Positions 26,748 through 37,101 of a DNA stretch of 64,000 bases are shown in pieces; position 1 is the stretch's first letter; each line of letters starts with the position of its first letter. A program made the translations under genes and the position numbers. The DNA lies in assembly GCA_022495005.1 (NCBI GenBank), contig JAGYXB010001324.1, positions 4,030,001 to 4,094,000 of the forward strand, in the 5' to 3' direction. The notes beneath the pieces are model-generated. The model saw nothing but the letters and a program-made list of their open reading frames with translations. It searched no databases and was not told where the DNA came from. Source of the stretch: Rhyacophila brunnea. Its lineage: Eukaryota; Arthropoda; Insecta; Trichoptera; Rhyacophilidae.

Positions 26748-28949
26748 ACTCCATGTAAATGGCAAAATTTTTCCACAACTTAGCTACAGTCAACAACAAA
26801 CACAAATCGTTTTGGATGTCCATTTTAAATTAAATATTTATATTTACACCAACGAGCCCTTTTGGCTTAGCAACACATCAAATTATTAAGTTGAATAGTG
26901 AGCAAGGCGAAGGGCCGTAGCATATTGAGGTCACCCGTCCTAGTGCGGACATTTTAGTTTTGATTTTGTGTCTCCGTTCAAATCTATCTGTCATTGGCTC
27001 CGAAACTCGCAGCTCCATCCACCGCCGGTGACTCGACTCGACTATCACCAAAATATATTAAAATTTAATTATAATTTATACCACATGTTGCATTTGTGAC
27101 ATTCAAAAGTTCACCGGTGTGATAACTTATGGTCATATAGGTAGGTACTTAATGTGTGCATAAATCATTATTTTTATGAGTAAGTACCTACATAATGTAG
27201 TGACAGTGAAAATTAACGTTAATAAATTTACCGTAGCATTAAATTCAGCATGGTAGCAGACAAAAGAAAATGAATGATACGAACCATTCTTGACAATTAA
27301 TGGCCCAGTATTGAACTCAAAAAACTTAGTTTTGAGAAAATGAAACGTATGGTCAATTGCCAATTTTAAATAGAAACAATTCGAAATGGATCTGTACAAA
27401 ACTGGTTTTGTTTGAAAGTTTGTATTATTTCATATGATGTTTTTGGCTATCAAGGTATTTAAATTATTTTTTTTCGAATTGTTTCTGTATAAAACTGACA
27501 AGAGCTCATTTTTACTAATATTTTGATACCAATATCGCGAAATGTCGTATTTTTTACTTGTTATCGTTCAATACTGGGGCCATCGAATTGTTTAGGGATG
27601 AAATATTAAGTTACCACTATATTATTTTTAAGATGTTCGGTAACATAATAATATAAATGAGTTAGTACTAAGGTAATAAATTTAAAAAATGTATATGGCG
27701 TCCTCACGTGGCAAAAGATAAACTTAATAATACCCATCAAAGTGCAAATTAATCTTTAGAAAGAATCATTCTAAGATATAAGAAAATCACAAGTTAAATG
27801 TACCAATAAAACGCAACAATTTCATGAATATTATAGAAAATATCTATTGTGTTTTTAGGACTACGACATTGTTTCGTCCTTAACATTTCTCAATATGAAT
27901 AATAGTTTGCATAATAAATATGATAAGCATCTGTGTTATATTATAATCAATTCATAGATCTGACAAGAAAATTCATTTCAACCGTTTCGAATGATTTATT
28001 TTTTAGGTTCGAATATCTCAGAATCGAAAACGTCCTTGCGCACTATGTCGCTCTAATATTTTATGATATTATTTCAAGTCGAATTTTGGTTTTACGTCCT
28101 TCATGTGATTTTCCGGTAGGTATCGCGGCTGATTACTACAATAACCGATGAATATTACAAACTTTCTTCGAAGTATTAAACAAGTACGATTGTTGTTATT
28201 TATGAACTTACTAGAGTTGTAATCTTTTTGCTGGTAAGTATCAAAGACATTTTAAATAGGCGACTCAATTGACAATAATAAACAATAAAATTAACTAAAG
28301 TTTACCTATCTATTCATTAGTTCATCAAAGCGATTTGATATAATAATATTATGCGCTGTGTTATATTTTTTCGTACTGTTATCAGCGGCTGTAAAAAAAA
28401 TAAAAACGTTTTAAAAACGAAATCAAGCCTTGAACTTTTTCGACAGTGTCGTTAATCAGTAGGTAGTGTATAATAAAATAATACAAGAAAAAATAATATT
28501 TAAAAAATCAACAATGTCAAATGCGTTAAAATGTAAAGTGAGTATGAAATGACGAGCGTTGAAAGTTGGTCAATCGAATTGAAAATGATGTAGCCATAGC
28601 GTAGTATATTTCTCCTTGATATCAACCAGTACATACTAAATAGTATGCTAATCAAATTAATGATATATTATTATATTTTAAGTATACAAACATTCTTATT
28701 ATGTAGTGTTAAAATATGGATAAGAATGTTGAATATAAACAAAGGTGCATTTGTACAATATTTCAACGTTTTGAAAAATGTCATTCGAGAGACTGGCCTT
28801 TACCTTTACATCGAACCCGAATTAATATCATATAAATTGTAAAGAGGATTCACACGCGGTGACAACCCAAATATCAATTACGATAACAAACTACCTTGAA
28901 AGTCTCAAACACTATAGGTATATACTATAGTGTTATCATCATCAGCATG

Positions 28950-29165
28950 ATGTGTCTAAAGCGCTCAAACAGTGTGTGCTTCCTGTAATCACATATGCGT
29001 GTGAAACATGGACCCTAAGTAAAAGAGAGATCCAGAAACTTAGAGTAGCAAAACGTGGTATGGAGAGGTGTATGTTGGGCATAACGCGAAAGGACAAAAA
29101 GAGGAATAAGTGGATAAGGGAACAGACAAGGGTTTGCGATGTAATAAAGTTTGCTAAAAACTATA
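28950..29165 (+). pseudogene. LINE ORF2 fragment (family B), CETWTL region
   Basis: Encodes CVLPVITYACETWTLSKREI and then MERCMLGITRKDKKRN, the common thumb-region block of insect non-LTR reverse transcriptases. Open over about 70 codons, then lost in AT-rich sequence. Confidence 0.75.
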
Positions 29166-29851
29166 GTATATCTACTACCTATTTTAAGAAACTTTTCCTA
29201 GTACCTATAACCTTATATTATAACTCCCATGTTGTGTATGTATTTCATTATTAAATAGGTAGGTACCTACTAATTATAGGGCACAATCGTCGAATTCTGC
29301 AAAAAATATAGACCTACATTAATGAAAGAAACACGACGATTGGAATGTGATAAGATTTTTTTTAAATTCATTACAAGCAAGTGATAAATTCGAAAAGATA
29401 TTTCAAGAGTTAAAAACGCAATTATTCGATAGTTAAATGTTCGTAAACCGGTAGTACCAGAATTAATATCAAGAGTGCTCTCATGCTAGTGAATTATTAA
29501 TGATTTACACCCGGTAATAATTTAGACTTTATTGCTTAGTTTGAAAATCTGGTATTATAGATAAGGTAGGTACGAGTTTTTTAATTGACCGTCGATGATG
29601 GCCGAATGCCACGTGGCACCGGAAGCGGAACACGACAATCGCCATTGTTTAATATTTAATTTAATATCCACCTGACTTTAAACTTCAACTTGAGACTACG
29701 CGTGAATTGTTGGTTATACGTATATAGTTATGTTATATGGTAAATCATATTGAAACTGGAAAATATAATTTCTGTGCGACAGTGTCACCCAACCCGCGTT
29801 CCGCGTTCAGCCGGTCGTCATGACATATATTACGGACTATCGACTAAATCA

Positions 29852-29960
29852 GGGGTAGTCAACCTGGCCCTACCGCCCACTAGTGGACGTTCCAGCTTCC
29901 ATGGCGGGCGGTAGAGGCATCAGCTTCAGGGATCTCATTAAACGTAATTTCATCAGACTT
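29852..29960 (+). mobile_element. Left-end fragment of the 16562-type hAT MITE
   Basis: Carries caggggtagtcaacctgg, then cccactagtgg.cgttcca and cttccatgg.ggg in the same order as the element at 16562. I did not find a matching right end downstream, so it looks truncated. Confidence 0.6.
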
Positions 29961-31220
29961 AATGCTTCTATGTATGCAAAGTATAAATAAAAAGATTGAT
30001 TTAACTACAGTAAGTTGTTTTATAAATATGTATTCTGCCAAACTTAGCGAAAGTCTGACATAAGTATTTGGTAATTAATTATTATTATATGCTTTAAGTT
30101 GCTGTAGCATATCATAACGATTATTTACCTAGAATAAGTTTTTAGTAAAACTGGAGTTGATCGACATACATAACAACAAACAGCTGATATCGAAATATCT
30201 GGAGTGTATTCCTGCTTGACAGTAACGTATTGAAGAATAATAATTGCAATGGTAAGTATAAGGTAAGTGCTGATGGTAGGGCTACAAACAGAAAACATGA
30301 CCTTAATGTGTTCGGTCCATTGCTACTATGATGCAGTGTCGGCGATCTCACTAACGCTGACAATGAGTTATCTTGTAAATGTTTTACGTAATGCAGCATG
30401 AAGAGATATCCGAGTATCTAGTATATCTACATATTTAATTGAAATAAATAATATTATCTAATAAACTATTTTTGTATTCAAAGAAAATTTTCATTTGAAA
30501 CACGTCAGTTACCCACTAGAAAATATCGTTGAAAAAAATACGACAACGGCGGGACTTGAACGTGTATCCACTGGTTTCATGTGCTGTGCATCTGAGATGT
30601 TTTAAAGTTATGTCTGTTCAATAGCATAGTTTTGGAACTCTACACCACTTCTGTTGTACTGTGCGGCCCGCGAATTAGACGATTATTAAATTTGCTCCGG
30701 TGATACGACTGCGTCACTGCTGTCAAACATACAAATGAATAACTTGTGGGTACCTACAATATTATCCATAGTTCCAAAATAACTCAATTACATGATAAAA
30801 CTCAAAATATAATAATTATTTCGCGAATTCGATTACCTACCTAATCATGCAAGTGTTATCAAGGACTAACTTAATTTTACAAAATGATTTACCCATATCT
30901 ACTTCTATTTTGTAAAAATAAATTATTTTTTGAGCGATGTCAACATTTTCATCAACTTGATATTATGTAATATTAATTAGAACGTAAATAAATGCCTCTA
31001 GAAATGGCTCATCAAATCAATATTAATATCCAGTGGTATTTATTTTATAATGGTAATATTATAAAAGCATGATAAAATCATTTACATAATGAACAAAGAA
31101 TGAAATTTTTAACCAAGGTGCAGTACATAACTATATATAATAAACACGCTGTTCACGTCGATATCAATCATAAAACTATTTAAAACATACACGACACATT
31201 TCATTAATTGAGTAACTGAC

Positions 31221-31441
31221 CTTCCATCCAGCTGAGGAGTTACTGTCTCCTTTATCCTTGAAGTATGGAACGTTCTGCACCATCCACTCGTAGATCTGCG
31301 ACAGCGTCAGTCGGCTGTCCTGGGAGGAAGTGATAGCCTGAGTGATCAGGTCGGCATAAGACAGGTTTCCCCAGGCGTTCCGGCGCGAGCTGTTCTTCTT
31401 GGAGGCTGCCACGGACGCCGGGGAGGGCACTGCCATGCCAC
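31221..31441 (-). CDS. foxo: FOXO transcription factor, coding exon 2 (first half of forkhead DNA-binding domain)
   Basis: Internal FOXO exon encoding residues 82-155. A short Ala/Ser/Pro linker leads to [16 protein letters not shown] at about 99-114 (helix 1), then [15 protein letters not shown] (helix 2) and [13 protein letters not shown], which includes the GDSNS insertion that sets FOXO apart from other forkhead classes. The acceptor is a pyrimidine-rich tract ending ttcccacag|G at 31442. The donor is AAG|gtcagt with the intron starting at 31220. The split after GWK, just before the recognition helix (NSIRHNLSLH in the family), is the conserved FOXO intron position. Exon 1 (244 bp) plus exon 2 (221 bp) give exactly 155 codons, leaving phase 0. 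The recognition helix, wings, later AKT sites, nuclear export signal and activation domain are not in the window, so the gene is partial here. Confidence 0.96.
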
Positions 31442-31537
31442 CTGTGGGAATAGAAAACAAAGGTTACTGGATCCAGCGTCAATGGTACAGATTACATACA
31501 TAATAAATATGATTTAGGTTCACAGCACAATTTTAAG

Positions 31538-31857
31538 GGTACGAACAGAGTGCAGGCCGATTCCGAATGCAGGTGCGTGTTGTTTTGGCATTAGGTTGCA
31601 GGCAGTTGTCTAGTGAAAAAGCAAGGAGTGATTATTATTTTCTACAGAAAATGTTCGATGAAAACCAAAAAACAAAGAGAATTAATTTCAGTCCAAGCAC
31701 GCTTCACGACATCGTGGATTCCATTACCTACCGCCCATACCATATCTATGTGAATACTTACCTACTCTCATTGCACACTTCTGAGAGATCAAATTATTCT
31801 CACACCGGCTTCGGAGTCAGACTCTTAATCGGAATTGGTCTGTACTCTGTCCGTACC
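31538..31857. mobile_element. MITE with inverted repeats next to FOXO exon 2
   Basis: The left end ggtacgaacagagtgcaggc and the reverse complement of the right end, ggtacggacagagtacagac, match closely over about 30 bp (both continue into ccgattccga/ccaattccga). 320 bp. It starts 97 bp upstream of the FOXO exon 2 boundary, inside the intron where branch-point and pyrimidine-tract signals lie nearby. The 116-codon ORF spanning it is incidental. Confidence 0.75.
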
Positions 31858-32277
31858 GAAAGAAGTGAAGGAGCACCTAACCACACGTTTTTATTTCCAT
31901 ATCAGACTTTCCTGTAAAATATATAGACCTATTTTTATAGAAACTAAATAACTTTAATCTTCAAAAATTAATTTGTTCGTACGGCATTTAAACCTCCAAC
32001 ACCACATCTCAAAAGCTTTTATCATCTTCGTTTATGTTTCAACTGCACAGCAACTGGTATTATGGAAAGGGTCAAGTTTTGTAGAAGATGGATGGATGAA
32101 CCGTCTTTCCTATCGCGAAAATATTTCCACACTGCAGGACCTTAATATGTGTGGAGCGGAAATAGTGACCGACTATAATTAAATAGGTTAACATTAAATC
32201 TCTTAAATAAAAATATGTTAAAAAAAATATAATGATATTTTAATTAATGTGGGATAATTCGTTGTGATGGCCATACT

Positions 32278-32555
32278 GTACATATTTCACATTTTATTGT
32301 TTTTTTAAACGAGTTGATCTTATACTAATAAGTATTATAAAATGCGTATTTTTGCAATACACAATACCTTGATAAATTCCATTCACGGATACGAAGTGTT
32401 AAAATCGATAAATTAACTCATTTTATTACACGAATGGTATTTGAAATCACTCGCGGCTGTTTCGTCCAATAAAATAGCTGAATTGCATTCGAAATTCAAC
32501 TGTGAATTCGATGGTCGATCGCGATAAGTTTGAGTGGAAATTCGGCAGGGCTGCA
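32278..32555. repeat. 278-bp tandem duplication, unit 1
   Basis: Starts gtacatatttcacattttat and ends ggcagggctgca. It is followed immediately by unit 2 with one visible substitution (g at 32464 versus t at 32742). The unit contains aaaatcgataaatta and ggtcgatcgcgataag. Not similar to the transposon families here. Confidence 0.92.
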
Positions 32556-32833
32556 GTACATATTTCACATTTTATTGTTTTTTTAAACGAGTTGATCTTA
32601 TACTAATAAGTATTATAAAATGCGTATTTTTGCAATACACAATACCTTGATAAATTCCATTCACGGATACGAAGTGTTAAAATCGATAAATTAACTCATT
32701 TTATTACACGAATGGTATTTGAAATCACTCGCGGCTGTTTCTTCCAATAAAATAGCTGAATTGCATTCGAAATTCAACTGTGAATTCGATGGTCGATCGC
32801 GATAAGTTTGAGTGGAAATTCGGCAGGGCTGCA
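32556..32833. repeat. 278-bp tandem duplication, unit 2
   Basis: Direct copy of 32278-32555, head to tail with no spacer, ending at gctgca 32833. Lies about 1.1-1.4 kb upstream of FOXO exon 2. Confidence 0.92.
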
Positions 32834-33510
32834 TTACAGCAATATTTTCCCCAAAAACACATCCAAGTACCTAAGTACATGGAGATGCAATAAAATGTAA
32901 AATTGTGAAAAGAATTACTATATATCTTTTTATACCAACCCAAAGATACCATTTTATAGAGAAATTAATTTATAAATAAAACATTCTGAAAATCAGGGAC
33001 GATATCCACAAATATATATTACCAACATCTAATTAGAAAATATAATTAATTACCTATCAATTGTACTAATAATATTATAATGAAAAACCAAAGAGGTGAA
33101 TACATTAATATACGTTGAACCAAAAGTATTCAGACGTGCCATAAATAAAGGATTTCAGTATTTACGTAGTATTGCTTCAGCCTTTCGTGGTTGGTTGTTA
33201 TTTTATTTATAATTTGAGAATGGTCTCTGCAATGAGTTCGAAATCAAAGACGATTTCCGTATTATGAAATACGTATGAAATATTTTGTAAACACATTCAG
33301 ATAGATAATAATATGTGCTTAATACTATTATTACGAAAAAATGTGGTATGGCTGTATAGACGTATTTTCCTATAATTCTTTCACTGGCATGGTGACTGAA
33401 TGATGCTGACGTCTGTCTACAGACGATTATAAAATGGTGGAGATGTTCTTCACATCACAAAAAACTAGGAAACTACAGACCCTCGGTCGCGTTATGACAC
33501 AGACACAGCT

Positions 33511-34262
33511 TTAAAGCTGGTTCGGATTAGTCGATTAATTTAGTCATGTGGCGAGTAATTTAGTAAAATCACTTAGTCGAGTCAATCCATTTGTTATATT
33601 TTTTATACTAAACATATAATAATACTAAACAAGAAACGAAACAAGTCTGAACACTTTATCTTTAGTCGAGTTCATTAGTTGTCATAGAATTTTTTCCTCT
33701 AATTCTTCAAATATAGCCATTATAAATGAAGTTATTAATATTTTTATTTTTTGAACATACATAATTTGAAAACACTTCGAATCAGGTTGATCACGCAGGT
33801 TTTAATCATGCTGGGTGTCGTATTAAAAAAAAAACATTTTTTCTATTCGTTATACTATATTTCTCATGTTTTTAAATACTGTATGTTCAATAAAAAGAAT
33901 GTTACATTCTTAATTAAAAACCAAGTGAATTATTCGTTGAACAAAAAAAAGTTAGCGAGTTGAAACCATATTGTGTTGTTTCTTTAATCTGCTCGTACTC
34001 GCAGCTAGTTAGTTCACTAGCAATGACACACGGCTCTAACTAGCACACACGCCAGAGAGTAGCGAGTAAAGTAACCCGGCTTTCAACTTGTCTCGTAGAT
34101 TGTTTACAATCACCTAGTTAGCTAGTTAGATTATTACACTGTGCGAGTTTACTAGCAGATAGTAAATTCGCCGGCTAGTAGCTTGTTAACTCGCTCAATG
34201 TCATCGAACCTTTAGTGGTAAACTAAATCACTCGCCACTCGACTAATCTGAACCGGCCTTTA
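33511..34262. mobile_element. TIR element (about 750 bp) with nested SINE-like tail
   Basis: Left end taaagctggttcggattag and the reverse complement of the right end, taaaggccggttcagattag, pair well and are followed by further inverted agtcga/gtggcgagt words. The interior is rich in ctagttag motifs and contains a tail of the 51307-type SINE family around 33770-33955. Superfamily not assigned; no clear target duplication seen. Confidence 0.65.
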
Positions 34263-34504
34263 CACGGGAAGATCAGCGGTATACATTGCAGAGAAAAACG
34301 CTCCTTCGTATGGCTGAAAAATTTCCGTGATTAATACGAGTGCAGGTATGTATATTGAATTGAATCCACTATTGTAAGAAGCTAACGTAAGTGAAACGAC
34401 CAAAGCATTTATAATCATTTACAACGTATACCAGGTAAATGTTTTCACAATTATTAACATATGCATATTAATAAATGTCATGCTAATCAATAAACGAAAT
34501 TTCC

Positions 34505-34690
34505 ATTGCCACGGTGGCCGAATTGGCGCGGCGGCCCTGCGAGCGGAACAAGATGTTCGCGGGCATCTGGCCACGGCGGCGCGACAAGGCCGGTCAGCCG
34601 AATAACTCGCGGCCGACCTTGCCAGCGAACGCTTTCGGTGCGTTCGTTTAGTTTTCGGCTCTCGCTCGCTCGTTCCGATTAGCCTGATCA
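34505..34690. promoter_or_regulatory. GC/CpG-rich island inside FOXO intron 1
   Basis: About 185 bp of dense CpG words (ggcgcggcgg, cacggcggcgcgac, ctcgcggccgacc) in otherwise AT-rich intron, with composition like the FOXO exons and promoter. Both strands have open frames. The plus strand ends ...RNKMFAGIWPRRRDKAGQ... at a TAG; the minus strand has a 90-codon frame. Neither is a family I recognise. It lies 3.1 kb upstream of exon 2, so an alternative promoter or first exon is possible, but no clear splice sites are visible. Confidence 0.4.
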
Positions 34691-34989
34691 TTTTTTATTA
34701 GGTAGGTAGGTACTCCTCGATTCGATAACGCGGCATACCTACCTACAATCGCCACAATCTGAGCACACATCAGCTGGACCGCATTATGCATTAGTAAATT
34801 CCGTGAATATTGGTAAATTAATAATTAGCTTTAACGTGTTCTAGTTTCATAATTATGACGTATACAATCCGCGTTCCATTCAAACGTCTCTCAATTTATA
34901 TTTATGGATATTATTGATATAGGTGTACATAATATCGATATGTATTTATGTAAGTAAGTACCGAGGCATTAAAATGAATAAACGAACGA

Positions 34990-35223
34990 CTGGAAGGCTT
35001 AAGCTTCGGCCTACGGCGTCGTAGGTCCCAGGTTCGAATCCTGGGTCTGGCATGTACCTACCTACATATATTGCTTTTCAATTTTTGTATGAATCGGAGT
35101 ATGGACTTAATAGGTTGAGCAAGTGACTGGTATCCATTTCTCGTAAAAACAAAATCTATTAATACAAACCTCCACTCTGTGGAGGCCCATATTATGATCC
35201 TATTAGGATCGGACATGGTCGAA
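34990..35223 (+). repeat. tRNA-derived SINE, family 1
   Basis: Has cttaagcttcggcctacgg, ggttcgaatcctgggtctgg, gaatcggagtatggactta, acaaacctccactctgtgg and ggatcggacatggtcg. The extreme 5' head is divergent. Confidence 0.85.
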
Positions 35224-35613
35224 AGAAAGAAAGAAGGGCTGCCTTCAAAGTGACGTACTAGATCGAACAATTGAAGTTTGGCAGAAATGCGTGGCAGCGA
35301 AGAACTGAGGGCCAAGAATAGTGGAAAGTGCCAGGGCAGGCCTTTATATAACAGTGGAAACTCCGGCTAACGGTGATATAATATTATATCCGTATTTAAA
35401 TAATTATCCACGGGTACTGTTCAACTATTTCCAAGTATGTTTAGATATTTTGGTAGATTCACATTCACAATTGTATATAATTTTATTATCTACCTATAGC
35501 CACAACGCATGACGATGGCGTATTTACGATGTTAATCAGATTATTCACATCAAGATCAAAAAAACAGTCGCATACTCCAAATAATTTAGGCTATACCTAA
35601 GCGTGAAGCATGG

Positions 35614-35728
35614 TTAACTCATTCCGGGCGTCCAACGCAACTATTGCGTTGCCCATTCGATATAATTATCATGTTATTTAAATGTGGTAATTAATTAGTA
35701 ATTAACGGGTCCGCAGCGAATGAGTTGT
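35614..35728. mobile_element. Possible piggyBac-like MITE
   Basis: Begins TTAACTCATTCCGGGCG and ends cgaatgagttgt, so inverted aactcattc-type ends border about 115 bp. TTAA at the left agrees with piggyBac insertion; the right copy is degraded. Assignment is tentative. Confidence 0.4.
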
Positions 35729-36854
35729 TGGTAAACTCCATAAATATGAACATCGCTCAGTTTTTCTTATTCACTCAATATGACAGCCATTTTTATGTTC
35801 ATTGTGATTACATAGGTACTTACTCGAGTGCAGTTATAAACGGCTTTACACCCATTTTATAGGATTTTTTAAAAGTGTAGTTGTAATAGGTATTACTGAT
35901 TGCTTATCTACCCATCGTGACAGATAATCTTTACGCGCCCTGCAAATTGGAAAATAAATGACATAGCAGCAGTGTGAAGTTCTCTGCAAATGAACCAGCA
36001 ATGCAAAGTCATGTACGTGTAGCTAATTTCATATCTGGACCGGTGGTTCTTTTTTTTGCTTAAATTTCATATATTGTGGATCCATTTCTGTAGAAGGTGA
36101 TTTTCAATCTCTATCAAATAATTTGTTCACTTTTATAATGTTTTGTAATAGGTAGGTATACTCAATGTAAAAAACGATAGTATCTAATAAATGATTGGTT
36201 TTGCCAACATATGGAAACCATTGACGACTTGAGAAGAAGATTAAAAATGGACGCTTAAGTTAATTTTTGAGAGTAATCATTGTTCTATTAGGTGGATATA
36301 CTAAATTCAAAATTATATTTAATATGCATACTTAATTTCACGCTAGATTCGGCTAGAATGAGTATATCAATGATACTACGATAACAATATAATATGAACA
36401 CCTAAGTACCAACTAGGCATGTTCTCTGAAATCTACGCGATATTCTCCCAGAAACACAAAATAAATAATGGCCATATCATTCGGTCTCTTATCATTTTAT
36501 CGGTACTTTATCTAAATCGGTAGCTTTTTGCGGCTGATAAGATAGGTTTAAACTCGACGTTAATTCCATTGATTCAAATACAACTACGTATTTACATTTT
36601 GTATGTGTTCATTCAGACGAAAAGTGGGCGTCTCTGCTGTTCACCTGTTGTAAATTATTACAATATGACAAAATTGAACAGCACGATTAATGAGTTGTAT
36701 GATAATGATGTCATTACCACGAAAATTGTGCATTTAAATTATTTACTACACAACACTATAAAATTATATTTATTAAAAATTTTTTGCATCAAATAATTAA
36801 CAGTTTAATACTACTTATTAATTGAGTTGATTTACAAAGAAAAAGGAACCATCG

Positions 36855-37101
36855 TTATCAATACGATTATGACAGTCGAATTGTGTTTCTTCTTTTTGTG
36901 CCATATCCGATATTGAATGTACGCGATGAGTTCTTCCATTTTCTCCTTGTCCGTCGCAGATGGAGTACTGAGTTTAAACCGGTCTCTGAGGTTCTTGACC
37001 CAGGACGTTCTTCTTCTACCAGGGCCTCGATTACTTGAGATGATAAGATGGAGAAGTTGATATCTTTCGGGTTGCAGCATGATATGGTCAAAGTATGCCA
37101 A
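36855..37101 (-). pseudogene. LINE ORF2 C-terminal fragment (family C)
   Basis: YFDHIMLQPERYQLLHLIIS, GPGRRRTSWVKNLRDRFKLS and an IAYIQYR end resemble the GKRGRGRRRTSWLKNLR tail common to insect LINEs. An isolated 3' fragment of about 80 codons. Confidence 0.65.

Larger units (their letters stand above)
1..31220 (-). other. foxo: FOXO intron 2, 5' part (at least 31.2 kb, continues beyond window)
   Basis: Sequence downstream of the exon 2 donor aaggtcagt. By the family's gene structure the next exon should begin with the recognition helix NSIRHNLSLH. I found no such coding segment on the minus strand, so the intron probably runs off the left edge. Contents are mariner, hAT, SINE and LINE remnants plus two candidate conserved non-coding tracts (1750-2110, 22800-23030). 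Unannotated stretches are AT-rich with no gene I can support. Confidence 0.7.

Noticed and set aside
31567..31917. 116-codon ORF upstream of FOXO exon 2
   Set aside because: It spans the MITE 31538-31857, including its inverted end, and has no recognisable domain.
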